64,000 bases of DNA, taken from NCBI RefSeq assembly GCF_001456935.1, contig NZ_KQ758483.1, positions 434,001-498,000 on the forward strand, given 5' to 3'. The notes under the pieces are model-generated. The model searched no databases. It saw nothing but the letters and a program-made list of their open reading frames with translations, and was not told where the DNA came from. The number at the start of each line of letters is the position of its first letter. Within the stretch, counting starts at the first letter, position 1. This stretch comes from [Bacillus] enclensis. GTDB taxonomy: Bacteria > Bacillota > Bacilli > Bacillales > Bacillaceae_B. A program made the position numbers and the translations under genes. Below are positions 9,256 through 18,409 of the stretch, piece by piece.

Positions 9256-10605
9256 TTGAAGAAAATTACGAAGTTCAAACATAAAAAAGTTCTAGTATTG
9301 GGTCTGGCAAAGAGCGGAGTGAGCGCCGCTTCATTACTACATAAGCTGGAAGCTTTTGTAACAGTCAATGATCAGAAGCCTTTGGCAGAAAATCCCGAGG
9401 CTCAGGGTCTCCTTCAAGAAGGGATCAAAGTGATATGCGGGAGCCATCCCATCGAATTATTGGATGAAGGCTTTGAATATGTCGTGAAGAATCCCGGCAT
9501 CCCTTATCATAATCCGCTTATAAAAAGGGCGGTTGAAAAGGGGATTCCGGTTCTTACCGAAGTGGAGCTCGCCTATTTAGTATCTGAGGCTGAAATGATC
9601 GGCATTACCGGTACAAATGGAAAAACGACCACAACGACACTGCTCTATGAAATCCTTAATGAAGGCGGACAGCGCCCGCTGATTGCAGGGAATATCGGGA
9701 CGGTTGCATCAGAAGTGGCGCAGACAGCGGCTAAGGATGAAAAAATGGTTGTTGAGCTTTCTTCGTTCCAACTAATGGGCACCCAGGAGTTTTCCCCTCA
9801 TATAGCCATTATAACCAATCTCTATGAAGCACACCTTGATTATCACGGAGATCTCGGGGAATATTGGCACGCGAAAGCAAATATTACAAAGAATCAGACT
9901 GAAGATGATTACTTGATCATCAATCATGACCAGGACCATCTCGTGAAGACTGTCGGTTTTACTAAAGCGTCCATTATCCCTTTCTCCACTACTCAGGAAG
10001 TGGAAGGGGGCGCCTATATAAAGGCAGGCGGAATCTATTTCAAAAAAGAACGCATCGGGGATTTGTCTTCTGTGGTACTGCCGGGTGCACATAATCTTGA
10101 AAATATACTTTGTGCCGTGGCTGCTGCTAAATTATATGGAGTATCGAACGAAAGCATTATGAGTGTGCTTGGAAAATTTGCGGGAGTAAAGCATCGTACT
10201 CAATTTGTAAAAGAAGTGAATGGACGGAAGTTCTACAATGATTCCAAAGCAACAAACACGCTGGCAACGAAAAGTGCACTCAATGCCTTTAACACACCGA
10301 CTATATTACTGGCAGGCGGGTTGGACAGAGGGAACGGATTCGATGACCTTATTCCACATCTTAAAAATGTTAAGACACTCATTACGTTCGGCGAGACGGC
10401 TGATAAATTGCAGCAAACGGGACAAAAGGCAGGGATAAAAACGATCCTCCGTGTCGATAATGTGGAAAAGGCAGTGCCGGCCGCTTTTGAAAACTCGGAA
10501 GAAGGGGATGTGATCCTGTTGTCCCCCGCATGCGCAAGCTGGGATCAATATCGAACTTTTGAAGAACGAGGTGACATTTTTATTAAAGCGGTGCATACCC
10601 TTTAA
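9256..10605 (+). CDS. murD: UDP-MurNAc-L-Ala-D-Glu synthetase MurD
   Basis: Cytoplasmic ligase adding D-glutamate to UDP-MurNAc-L-alanine. The 449-residue product has an N-terminal Rossmann-like domain ([10 protein letters not shown]), the ATPase domain with [12 protein letters not shown] at about 116-127, and a C-terminal domain with FYNDSKATN and [10 protein letters not shown]. The start is a TTG at 9256, immediately after the mraY stop, supported by GAGGTG inside the mraY end; no nearby ATG gives a full N-terminus. Expression is probably coupled to mraY. Confidence 0.95.
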   Translation: MKKITKFKHKKVLVLGLAKSGVSAASLLHKLEAFVTVNDQKPLAENPEAQGLLQEGIKVICGSHPIELLDEGFEYVVKNPGIPYHNPLIKRAVEKGIPVLTEVELAYLVSEAEMIGITGTNGKTTTTTLLYEILNEGGQRPLIAGNIGTVASEVAQTAAKDEKMVVELSSFQLMGTQEFSPHIAIITNLYEAHLDYHGDLGEYWHAKANITKNQTEDDYLIINHDQDHLVKTVGFTKASIIPFSTTQEVEGGAYIKAGGIYFKKERIGDLSSVVLPGAHNLENILCAVAAAKLYGVSNESIMSVLGKFAGVKHRTQFVKEVNGRKFYNDSKATNTLATKSALNAFNTPTILLAGGLDRGNGFDDLIPHLKNVKTLITFGETADKLQQTGQKAGIKTILRVDNVEKAVPAAFENSEEGDVILLSPACASWDQYRTFEERGDIFIKAVHTL

Positions 10606-10719
10606 TAAGGGCTTGTCATTATAAAGCAAGATTACTTAAACAACCAGAAAGGCATTCTTAGAAACTGAACGGTATGTATTGCTTGAAGCGGCTCAAATAC
10701 GTTTATTCGAGGTGTTAAG

Positions 10720-11820
10720 ATGCCTTTAAAAAAATCTACTCCGGATTTCATCCTTATCATCGTGACGCTTACACTTTTAGCTGTAGGATTGATCATGGTG
10801 TACAGTGCCAGCGCGGTATGGGCGGATTATAAATTCGATGATTCATTCTTTTTTGCCAAAAGACAGCTGCTGTTTGCGGCCGTCGGGGTATTTGCCATGT
10901 TTTTTATCATGAATGTGGAGTATTGGACATGGAGAAACTGGGCGAAAGTCCTTGTCATCATCTGCTTTGTACTGCTTGTACTTGTATTGATACCGGGAGT
11001 AGGAGTATTGAGGAATGGATCCCGGAGCTGGATAGGAGTAGGAGCCTTTTCCATTCAGCCTTCAGAATTCATGAAGCTGGCAATGATCGCTTTCCTGGCA
11101 AAATATTTATCTGAAAACCAAAAATATATCACTTCCTTCAGAAAAGGGGTCCTGCCTTCGCTGTTATTGGTATTTACAGCGTTCGGCATGATTATGCTCC
11201 AGCCTGATTTAGGGACAGGTACCGTCATGGTCGGCACCTGTGTGGTGATGATTTTCATCTCAGGAGCAAGAGTGATGCATTTTGCCTGGATGGGGCTGGC
11301 CGGCTTGGCCGGATTCGCTGCCCTGGTCGTATCTGCTCCATACAGGATCAAACGGATCACTTCCTTTCTGGATCCCTGGGAAGACCCTCTTAACAGCGGA
11401 TTTCAGATCATTCAATCGCTTTATGCAATCGGTCCCGGAGGACTTTTTGGTTTAGGGCTGGGTGAAAGCAGACAGAAGTTCTTCTATCTGCCTGAACCGC
11501 AGAATGATTTCATATTTGCGATATTGGCAGAGGAACTGGGGTTCATAGGAGGTACATTTGTCCTTCTCCTTTTCGCCCTGATTCTCTGGCGCGGAATACG
11601 TATCGCGCTGGGGGCACCCGACCTCTTCGGGAGTTTCCTTGCTGTAGGGATTGTATCCATGATCGCCATCCAAGTCATGATCAATGTCGGGGTCGTAACA
11701 GGCTTAATGCCGGTAACAGGCATCACACTGCCATTCCTCAGCTACGGGGGATCCTCCCTGACCCTCATGCTCATGGCAGTCGGCGTCCTCCTCAACATCA
11801 GCCGCTATTCAAGAAACTAA
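10720..11820 (+). CDS. spoVE: SEDS glycosyltransferase SpoVE
   Basis: Polytopic SEDS-family peptidoglycan polymerase for spore cortex synthesis, partner of SpoVD. The 366-residue protein has about ten membrane spans and the signatures YSASAVWADYKFDDSFFF, GVGAFSIQPSEFMKLA, QPDLGTGTV and LPFLSYGGSSL. It is nearly co-linear with B. subtilis SpoVE, which favours SpoVE over FtsW or RodA. The ATG has GAGGTG upstream. The 114-bp gap after murD contains a sigma-E-like AATACGTT stretch but no clear promoter. A strong terminator follows, where B. subtilis would continue into murG. Confidence 0.93.
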   Translation: MPLKKSTPDFILIIVTLTLLAVGLIMVYSASAVWADYKFDDSFFFAKRQLLFAAVGVFAMFFIMNVEYWTWRNWAKVLVIICFVLLVLVLIPGVGVLRNGSRSWIGVGAFSIQPSEFMKLAMIAFLAKYLSENQKYITSFRKGVLPSLLLVFTAFGMIMLQPDLGTGTVMVGTCVVMIFISGARVMHFAWMGLAGLAGFAALVVSAPYRIKRITSFLDPWEDPLNSGFQIIQSLYAIGPGGLFGLGLGESRQKFFYLPEPQNDFIFAILAEELGFIGGTFVLLLFALILWRGIRIALGAPDLFGSFLAVGIVSMIAIQVMINVGVVTGLMPVTGITLPFLSYGGSSLTLMLMAVGVLLNISRYSRN

Positions 11821-11822
11821 AG

Positions 11823-11896
11823 AGATTGGCTTCCAGTCATTCACTGTCAGAAACAACTGACAGAATGATTCGGAAGCCAATCTTTTTTGTTCTTTT
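11823..11896 (+). terminator. Strong terminator after spoVE
   Basis: A 12-bp perfect stem (AGATTGGCTTCC with GGAAGCCAATCT) encloses further pairing (CTGTCAG with CTGACAG), giving a long hairpin followed by TTTTTTGTTCTTTTT. It closes the murE-spoVE unit where the cluster lacks murG and murB. Confidence 0.9.
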
Positions 11897-12511
11897 TCAA
11901 TTCCTAGGTTGATTGCGAAGTTTTGCACGGAAATCAATAGCGGTGATAATGGAATCAGGTAAGTTAAGAAGTCAAAATTGATTCAATAATCAGGGTTGCA
12001 AAAAAACAAACAAAAATCAGAGCGGGATGAGTATGTGAAAAGGAATTTCTTCACGGGAAATGAAAGAAGTCAATAAGTAGAATTCTATTTTAGTGAAAAA
12101 AGAACTATTCAGTAAATTTTATTGAAATAGTAATAGGATATTCGGAGGTTAGATGTTACAATTAATTACATAAACGAAACGTGTGAAAGTACCTAAGGTT
12201 TTCAATATTATAGGAGATTATATTACTTTTTTTAACCAAAACTTTTACAATTCAATGACATCCTTTCATAACATGGAATTGGTGTTTAGAATAGAGGGAA
12301 AGAGTGTAATTAACTAAAGGTTATTCTCTTTATGATTCCATGGAATATACATAACGATCATTTGAAATTTTCATTATGTTTGATGCAGGTAAGGAAAGTA
12401 AATTGACTTTAAAATGATAACCGTCCTAATCTCTTTCACATGTCCTTCACATTCATTGGGAAGGAAGCCCGTATTGGAAAGAGTACTTTCATTTTTCAGG
12501 TGTGGTGAAAC
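11897..12511 (+). other. AT-rich non-coding gap in place of murG-murB
   Basis: About 615 bp with no convincing ORF, RNA gene or strong repeat. The region is clearly AT-rich. A possible promoter is TTTACA at about 12244 with CATAAC 17 bp downstream, but the match is modest; another TTGACT lies at 12403 with no good -10. In B. subtilis murG and murB occupy this site. No protein remnant of either is visible. Confidence 0.6.
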
Positions 12512-13378
12512 ATGCCCCATAAATACGAAATGAAATTGAGGAAAAACGTAATGAGAAAAGAAAATGTTGTTTCCATTGAAGAAAGAATTCCAAAACTGAA
12601 ACAGCACAGAAAGAAGAAAGCAAACAGAAGGCTGATATTCCTGCTCTCGCTTTTCCTGATCATGATTCTGTCTGTAATATACTTTCAATCTCCTCTCAGT
12701 CATGTCAAGAACATTGAAGTGAAAGGGAATGAGCTTGTCCCAAGCGAAACCATTATTTCCAAAAGCAAGATAAAGCAGGGAATGAATGTATGGAGCGTCA
12801 ATAAGAAAGAAACCTCCGAACGGCTGAATAAGCTTCCTGAAATCAAGAATGCCAAGGTGAAGATGTCATTTCCCAATTCTTTTGTAATTGAAGTGGATGA
12901 GCTGGGGAAGAAAGCCTATCTTCTTAAGGACAATAAGTTTCAAATCATTTTGGAAAACGGCAAGGTTCTGAATAAGGGAACAGAATCCATTCCGGTTGAT
13001 GCTCCTCTGCTGAGGGGATTCAAAGAGGATAAAGCATTGAAAAAAATGATTTCTGAATTGGGGGAGCTCCCGAAAGAGGTCCAGCACCTCATTTCAGAAA
13101 TCAACCTGACGCCGAAGAAGACGGACCAATACCACTTGACTCTATTTATGAATGATGGGTATGAAGTAAGTGCTACGATCAGGACATTTTCAGAAAAGAT
13201 GGAACATTACCCTTCGATTGTCAGTCAATTGGACCCTTCGCAAAAAGGGGTCATTGATTTAGAGGTGGGTTCTTATTTCCGATCATACGAATCTGAGGAA
13301 TCAGAAAGTGAAGCGGAACCAGCGGGTGATGCTGTAGAAGAAGATGAAGGTGAGGGGGATGCCGGGGATGAAAGTTAA
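12512..13378 (+). CDS. divIB: Cell division protein DivIB (FtsQ family)
   Basis: Bitopic divisome protein that stabilises FtsL and DivIC and supports septal peptidoglycan synthesis. The 288-residue product has a basic cytoplasmic tail, one membrane span at about 41-58, then a POTRA domain (SHVKNIEVKGNELVPSE from about 63) and beta domain. The last 30 residues are almost all Asp, Glu, Ser, Gly and Ala. The start is uncertain: 12512 is used, but the ATG at 12551 (MRKENVVSIEERIPK) aligns better with B. subtilis and has a weak AGG site. ylxW starts inside its 3' end. Confidence 0.92.
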   Translation: MPHKYEMKLRKNVMRKENVVSIEERIPKLKQHRKKKANRRLIFLLSLFLIMILSVIYFQSPLSHVKNIEVKGNELVPSETIISKSKIKQGMNVWSVNKKETSERLNKLPEIKNAKVKMSFPNSFVIEVDELGKKAYLLKDNKFQIILENGKVLNKGTESIPVDAPLLRGFKEDKALKKMISELGELPKEVQHLISEINLTPKKTDQYHLTLFMNDGYEVSATIRTFSEKMEHYPSIVSQLDPSQKGVIDLEVGSYFRSYESEESESEAEPAGDAVEEDEGEGDAGDES

Positions 13379-14072
13379 GGGTAAACATGTTATCCTCTCC
13401 CTCGTAAGCTTGGTACTGGGTTTCATCCTGGCTTTTTCTTACAGTATTGCCAACTCGGAAGAAAACGGTCAAGGTAAACGGAGCAACGGCCAATGGAAGC
13501 AGGAAGAAGAGCTGCGGGATCAAATTCTTTCCCAGCAGCAGAAGAATAATAATCTTCAGGAACAGCTTTACGAAAAACAGGAAAAAGTAGTCAATATGGA
13601 AAAGGAATTCTCTAAAGAAAAGCAAATCTATTTCAACCTTGCAGAAGAGGCGGAAAAATACCGCATGTTCTTAGGGAAGACCAAGGTCAAAGGTCCGGGA
13701 GTGAAAGTGACTCTTTCTGACGCTGACTATAAACCAAAAGAAGATAACGCAAACAATTATATTGTCCATGAACACCATATATTCAAGGTGATAAACGAAT
13801 TGTATATAGCCGGTGCTTCGGCGGTCGCCATAAACGGACAGAGGCTGAAGCATGATTCCTATGTGCTATGTAATGGACCGGTCATACAAATCGACGGAAT
13901 TGAATATCCCGCTCCGTTCGAAATTGCAGCAATTGGGGATTCGGAGGTTCTCTCTTCCGCAATGAATATTACGGGTGGAGTCAAGGATCAACTGGTCAAT
14001 GAAAATATTGAATTTTCTTTAGAAAAGAAAACAGAAATTGTTCTGGAACCATTGATCGGCGAATTGCAGTAG
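13368..14072 (+). CDS. ylxW: DUF881 family protein YlxW
   Basis: Membrane-anchored protein of the DUF881 family found in dcw clusters of Bacillaceae; its biochemical role is not established. The 234-residue product has a signal-anchor helix (about 6-26), a coiled coil rich in Gln and Glu (about 40-90), and a DUF881 domain containing AVAINGQRL and ITGGV-type stretches. The ATG at 13368 is chosen because GAGGGGG lies nine bases upstream; more upstream ATGs at 13344 and 13359 lack proper spacing. It overlaps divIB by 11 bases. Confidence 0.85.
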   Translation: MKVKGKHVILSLVSLVLGFILAFSYSIANSEENGQGKRSNGQWKQEEELRDQILSQQQKNNNLQEQLYEKQEKVVNMEKEFSKEKQIYFNLAEEAEKYRMFLGKTKVKGPGVKVTLSDADYKPKEDNANNYIVHEHHIFKVINELYIAGASAVAINGQRLKHDSYVLCNGPVIQIDGIEYPAPFEIAAIGDSEVLSSAMNITGGVKDQLVNENIEFSLEKKTEIVLEPLIGELQ

Positions 14073-14121
14073 TCTGCACTCCAATTTTAAAGAAAGTGAT
14101 CTGGAAGCAAGGTGAAGGGGA

Positions 14122-14850
14122 TTGGACAACAAGCTTAAAGCAAGTTTTACGGTTATCACCATTATCATCGGTTTCATGATTGCCATTCAATTTCAGACAG
14201 TCAAGGAACCTGTTGTCCGTGATACGAGAGACATATGGGAATTAAGGGATGCTCTCCTTAAAGAGAAAGAACTGAATTCCAGCCTTCTTGAGGAAATGCG
14301 AACTGTCGAAGAGAAGCTAGAAACTTATGAAACAGACAGAGAGGCAAGCCCTGAGCAGGCATTGAAACAGACTTTAGATGAACTGAAAACGGAAGCGGGT
14401 TTGACCGAGAAAAAAGGAACCGGTCTGATCCTTACCATTGAGCCCGCCATGGAAGAAATATTACTGGGTGAAAAAGTACAGACTGTATCCCCTCAGCTCC
14501 TCGAGAGGCTGGTCAATGAGTTAAATCAGTATGATGCGATGGATATTTCGATAGATGGACACCGGCTGATCAACACCTCAGTTATCCGTGATATTAACGG
14601 GGAAACAAATATCGACGGTTTTTCCATTACTAAAATCCCGTTTGAAGTCAGAGTATTGACAAAGGATCTTGAGACTGCACAGAAATTGTATAACCGGATG
14701 CAGGTATCGCAATCTGCGGAGGATTTCTTTATCGATAATCTCCGGGTATCCATATCCAAACCTTTGGAAGAAGTGGTATTACCATCATATGAGGATACAA
14801 TCCGGATCCGATATATGGAACCGGTCAGTGAAAGAGGAGGTAACGGATGA
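14122..14850 (+). CDS. ylxX: DUF881 family protein YlxX
   Basis: Second DUF881 protein, 242 residues, paralogous to the gene just upstream. A signal-anchor helix (about 7-24) is followed by a predicted coiled coil (about 35-75) and the DUF881 domain with DAMDISIDGHRL and INTSVIRDINGETNIDG. TTG at 14122 is the start, with AAGGTGA at about the right distance. Function is unknown; position between divIB and ftsA suggests a link with division or the envelope. Confidence 0.83.
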   Translation: MDNKLKASFTVITIIIGFMIAIQFQTVKEPVVRDTRDIWELRDALLKEKELNSSLLEEMRTVEEKLETYETDREASPEQALKQTLDELKTEAGLTEKKGTGLILTIEPAMEEILLGEKVQTVSPQLLERLVNELNQYDAMDISIDGHRLINTSVIRDINGETNIDGFSITKIPFEVRVLTKDLETAQKLYNRMQVSQSAEDFFIDNLRVSISKPLEEVVLPSYEDTIRIRYMEPVSERGGNG

Positions 14851-14851
14851 T

Positions 14852-15223
14852 ATGTGGCTTCCCATATTGGGACTGCTGGTAGGGGTCATACTCGGCCTTC
14901 TTACGGATATTAGAATTCCAGATGAATACTCGAATTATTTATCGATAGCAGTCCTGGCTGCACTGGATACGCTCTTTGGCGGAATACGTGCACACCTCCA
15001 AAATATCTACGATGATAAAGTTTTTGTTTCGGGGTTCTTTTTTAATATTTTACTGGCAGCAAGTTTAGCTTTTCTAGGGGTTCATCTTGGTGTAGACTTA
15101 TATCTGGCGGCTGTTTTTGCTTTTGGAGTCAGGTTGTTCCAGAACATAGCAGTCATAAGAAGGATACTTATTAGCAATTGGACGAATAATCAAGAAAAAA
15201 GAGAAAAAAATTCAGAATTTTAA
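14852..15223 (+). CDS. sbp: Small basic protein Sbp
   Basis: Small hydrophobic protein, 123 residues, with about three to four membrane segments and a basic tail. The stretches EYSNYLSIAVLAALDTLFGG and FGVRLFQNIAVIRR match B. subtilis Sbp (DUF1290) closely. Its role is not known, but it precedes ftsA in many Firmicutes. ATG at 14852 lies one base after the ylxX stop, with AGGAGG eleven bases upstream. A much longer upstream reading frame is only an overlap with ylxX. Confidence 0.9.
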   Translation: MWLPILGLLVGVILGLLTDIRIPDEYSNYLSIAVLAALDTLFGGIRAHLQNIYDDKVFVSGFFFNILLAASLAFLGVHLGVDLYLAAVFAFGVRLFQNIAVIRRILISNWTNNQEKREKNSEF

Positions 15224-15224
15224 A

Positions 15225-15250
15225 AGGGAATCGTTTTTGTTACGACGAAT
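15225..15250 (+). promoter_or_regulatory. Candidate sigma-H promoter for ftsA-ftsZ
   Basis: AGGGAAT at 15225 and GACGAAT at 15244 are separated by 12 bp. The sigma-H consensus is RnAGGAwWW, 11-12 bp, RnnGAAT. In B. subtilis the ftsAZ operon has a sigma-H promoter in this same gap that raises FtsZ at sporulation onset. Confidence 0.6.
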
Positions 15251-15331
15251 ATCTTATTTAAGATATACTTAGAATTGAGACTATCTAGGGGTTGTTGTTC
15301 CCATAAACATTTTTTAAGGAGGTGCCATAGA

Positions 15332-16633
15332 GTGAACAGCAATGAAATTTACGTTAGCCTAGACATCGGTACATCCACAGTGAAAGTGATCATTGGAGAA
15401 ATGTCAAATGATTCCTTGAACATTATCGGTGTAGGAAATGTAGAATCGGAAGGAATCAGAAAGGGTTCCATCGTAGACATAGACGAAACTGTTCAAACAA
15501 TAAAGAAGGCAGTAGAACAAGCAGAAAGAATGATCGGGTTATCCATTAACCAGGTCATCGTCGGCATTACCGGAAATCATGTTTCCCTCCAGAATTGTCA
15601 CGGAGTGGTGGCCGTTTCCAGTGAGAACCGTGAAATAGGGGATGAGGATGTCCTCAGGGTGATGGATGCTGCGCAAGTTGTATCGATTCCGCCTGAAAGG
15701 GAAATCATCAATGTCATTCCTAGACAATTCATCGTTGATGGATTGGATGAAATTACAGACCCGAGAGGCATGATTGGTGTGCGCCTTGAAATGGAAGGCA
15801 CAATCATTACGGGATCCAAAACAATATTACATAATACGCTGCGTTGTGTTGAAAAAGCAGGACTTGAAATTGTGGATATTGTGCTGCAGCCATTGGCAGC
15901 CGGATCAGTCGCTCTTTCCAAAGATGAAAAGAATCTGGGGGCGGCGCTGATTGATATTGGCGGTGGTTCCACAACGATAGCCGTTTTCGAGCACGGTCAT
16001 TTGAAGGCTACTACGGTACTGCCTGTTGGCGGTGAACATATTACAAAGGATTTATCCATCGGTCTAAGGACATCAACCGAAGATGCTGAGAAGATAAAGA
16101 CTAAATATGGACATGCTTTTTATGATCATGCATCAGAAGATGAAGTATTCAGTGTCCCGATTATCGGAAGTGACCAGCATCAACAATTTAATCAATTAGA
16201 AATTTCTGATATCATAGAAGCAAGGCTTGAAGAGATCCTTGACCTTATCAGCCATGAACTGAAGAGAATGGGTATCAGGGACCTGCCTGGCGGATATGTA
16301 TTGACTGGCGGTGTAGTAAATCTCCCAGGTGTGTTAGAATTAGCACAAATTGTATTCCAGAACAGGGTACGCGTAGCCATCCCGGATTATATCGGGGTGA
16401 GGGAGCCGCAGTATACGACAGCTGTCGGATTGATAAAATATGCACAGAAGAATGCCAGATTACAAGGAAAGACCGTAAGTGCAGAACCTGTGCCTGTTGA
16501 AGCATCCGAGAAAAGGCAGCAGCCGAAACAAACAAATAAGAAGCCGAAGCCAGCTAAAGTAACAGAAGAAACACATGAAGATGATAAGGCGATGTCAAAA
16601 GTGAAAAAGTTCTTTGGATACTTCTTTGAATAA
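15332..16633 (+). CDS. ftsA: Cell division protein FtsA
   Basis: Actin-like ATPase that tethers FtsZ to the membrane and recruits the divisome. The 433-residue product has the phosphate-binding loop [17 protein letters not shown] at about 6-22, a second phosphate loop in [14 protein letters not shown], and [17 protein letters not shown] Lys/Gln/Pro-rich linker leads to a C-terminal amphipathic helix, [12 protein letters not shown], the membrane tether. GTG at 15332 has AAGGAGGTG upstream; the in-frame ATG at 15275 gives an unrelated 19-residue extension. ftsZ follows 39 bp later. Confidence 0.97.
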   Translation: MNSNEIYVSLDIGTSTVKVIIGEMSNDSLNIIGVGNVESEGIRKGSIVDIDETVQTIKKAVEQAERMIGLSINQVIVGITGNHVSLQNCHGVVAVSSENREIGDEDVLRVMDAAQVVSIPPEREIINVIPRQFIVDGLDEITDPRGMIGVRLEMEGTIITGSKTILHNTLRCVEKAGLEIVDIVLQPLAAGSVALSKDEKNLGAALIDIGGGSTTIAVFEHGHLKATTVLPVGGEHITKDLSIGLRTSTEDAEKIKTKYGHAFYDHASEDEVFSVPIIGSDQHQQFNQLEISDIIEARLEEILDLISHELKRMGIRDLPGGYVLTGGVVNLPGVLELAQIVFQNRVRVAIPDYIGVREPQYTTAVGLIKYAQKNARLQGKTVSAEPVPVEASEKRQQPKQTNKKPKPAKVTEETHEDDKAMSKVKKFFGYFFE

Positions 16634-16672
16634 TAAGGAATCCATTGATTCGACGAGTTAGGAGGATTTGTC

Positions 16673-17833
16673 ATGTTGGAGTTTGATACAAATTTAGATT
16701 CATTAGCAACCATAAAAGTTATCGGTGTCGGTGGCGGCGGAAACAACGCAGTCAACCGTATGATTGAGCATGGCGTCCAGGGTGTTGAATTTATTGCCGT
16801 AAATACAGACGCACAGGCTCTTAATCTATCAAAAGCCGAGATTAAGATGCAAATCGGCGGGAAACTGACGAGGGGACTTGGCGCAGGAGCCAACCCTGAA
16901 GTAGGTAAGAAAGCTGCAGAAGAAAGTAAAGAGCAAATCGAAGAAGCATTAAGAGGGGCGGACATGGTTTTCGTAACCGCAGGTATGGGAGGCGGTACCG
17001 GTACAGGTGCGGCACCTGTCATTGCTCAGATCGCACGTGAAATCGGTGCGCTGACGGTCGGTGTTGTGACCCGTCCATTCACATTCGAGGGCCGCAAGCG
17101 TTCAAATCAGGCAAGCGGCGGGATCGCTGCCATGAAGGAAGGCGTGGATACGTTAATCGTCATTCCTAATGACAGACTTCTTGAAATCGTTGACAAGAGC
17201 ACCCCGATGCTTGAAGCATTCAGGGAAGCGGATAACGTCCTCCGACAAGGTGTACAGGGTATTTCCGATCTTATCGCAACACCTGGATTGATCAATCTTG
17301 ATTTTGCAGATGTTAAAACAATCATGTCCAACAAAGGTTCCGCTTTAATGGGGATCGGAGCGGCATCAGGGGAGAATCGTGCTGCCGAAGCGGCTAAAAA
17401 AGCTGTCTCCAGCCCATTGCTTGAAACATCAATCGATGGTGCCCAGGGTGTATTGATGAATATCACCGGCGGTACAAGCCTGAGCCTGTATGAAGTTCAG
17501 GAAGCTGCAGATATCGTTGCTTCTGCATCCGACCAGGATGTTAACATGATTTTCGGTTCAGTCATCAACGAAGACTTAAAAGATGATATCATAGTAACTG
17601 TCATCGCAACGGGATTTAATGAAGAAGTATTACAGGCACCGAAACAGACACGTCCTACATTTGGCGGTGTAAAGCCAAATCCTGCTCCAACAGGACAGCA
17701 GGTTAAGCGTGAACAGCCAAAACGTGAGGAAACTCAACAACAGGAACCTGTACGCTCTTCATCCAATAATCAGGGTGCCGAGGAAACACTTGATATTCCT
17801 ACATTCCTTCGCAACCGAAACAGAAGACGATAA
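16673..17833 (+). CDS. ftsZ: Cell division protein FtsZ
   Basis: Tubulin-like GTPase that forms the Z-ring. The 386-residue product has [13 protein letters not shown] near the N-terminus, tubulin signature GGGTGTG at 106-112, and the T7-loop region [12 protein letters not shown] variable Gln-rich linker follows, and the C-terminal peptide [13 protein letters not shown] binds FtsA and SepF. ATG at 16673 has TTAGGAGGA upstream. A terminator follows and a group IIC intron sits immediately after it. Confidence 0.98.
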   Translation: MLEFDTNLDSLATIKVIGVGGGGNNAVNRMIEHGVQGVEFIAVNTDAQALNLSKAEIKMQIGGKLTRGLGAGANPEVGKKAAEESKEQIEEALRGADMVFVTAGMGGGTGTGAAPVIAQIAREIGALTVGVVTRPFTFEGRKRSNQASGGIAAMKEGVDTLIVIPNDRLLEIVDKSTPMLEAFREADNVLRQGVQGISDLIATPGLINLDFADVKTIMSNKGSALMGIGAASGENRAAEAAKKAVSSPLLETSIDGAQGVLMNITGGTSLSLYEVQEAADIVASASDQDVNMIFGSVINEDLKDDIIVTVIATGFNEEVLQAPKQTRPTFGGVKPNPAPTGQQVKREQPKREETQQQEPVRSSSNNQGAEETLDIPTFLRNRNRRR

Positions 17834-17874
17834 TCACTGTTTGAATCGACTGAGTTCAGTTAAATAACTTTCAC

Positions 17875-17907
17875 AAAAAAGACCCCGGTTCAGGGGTCTT
17901 TTTTTTT
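17875..17907 (+). terminator. ftsZ terminator (intron target)
   Basis: AAAAAAGACCCC and GGGGTCTTTTTTTTT pair around a six-base loop, a classical intrinsic terminator. The group II intron begins one or two bases after the T-run, so this hairpin is the likely insertion target. Confidence 0.93.
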
Positions 17908-18409
17908 GGTGTGCCAGGCATGGCAATTATCTAGGTGGTGAAAGTCCACTGTGGGGGTACACATCGACCAACCACTAAGGAAGCGCAAGGTACTTATCGT
18001 GAGGTAAGGGCTGGAGGAAGCGTGGAATAAAATCTTGGCTCGACGAACAGAAATCTGATACAAAGGCCTTGCATAGGGATAAGACTCCCAAACAAGTCAA
18101 AGTCCAAAAGATGTGCGTAACTTTGTAAGGTAAATCAGGCGAGTAAAAGAGGAAAGATAATTGTCTTACCCTGGGAGATCTTGTGGATGTACAGCAGTAC
18201 AGTCGGAAAAGGTTAGCCGCAAGAAGTCAGCAGAAGCCATAGTAGTGAAGTAAATTCATGAAGGGCGGAACAATTTATAGTGTTTCGAGTACCAGGAATG
18301 CGTAAGTGACCTACTCCGAATGTGTTAATGGTGAAAGTATGAGCGTATCTCAGAGGATAACCAAAATGGGAGATATCACTTACTACGTGAGAGGGAAGGA
18401 GAAACGAGT

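Noticed and set aside
12151-12171. Six-residue leader peptide after GGAGG
   Set aside because: A GGAGG before an ATG with a stop after six codons, but spacing is short and nothing downstream suggests attenuation.
14669-14851. Long upstream extension of sbp
   Set aside because: It is an alternative frame of ylxX; Sbp homologues start MWLP.
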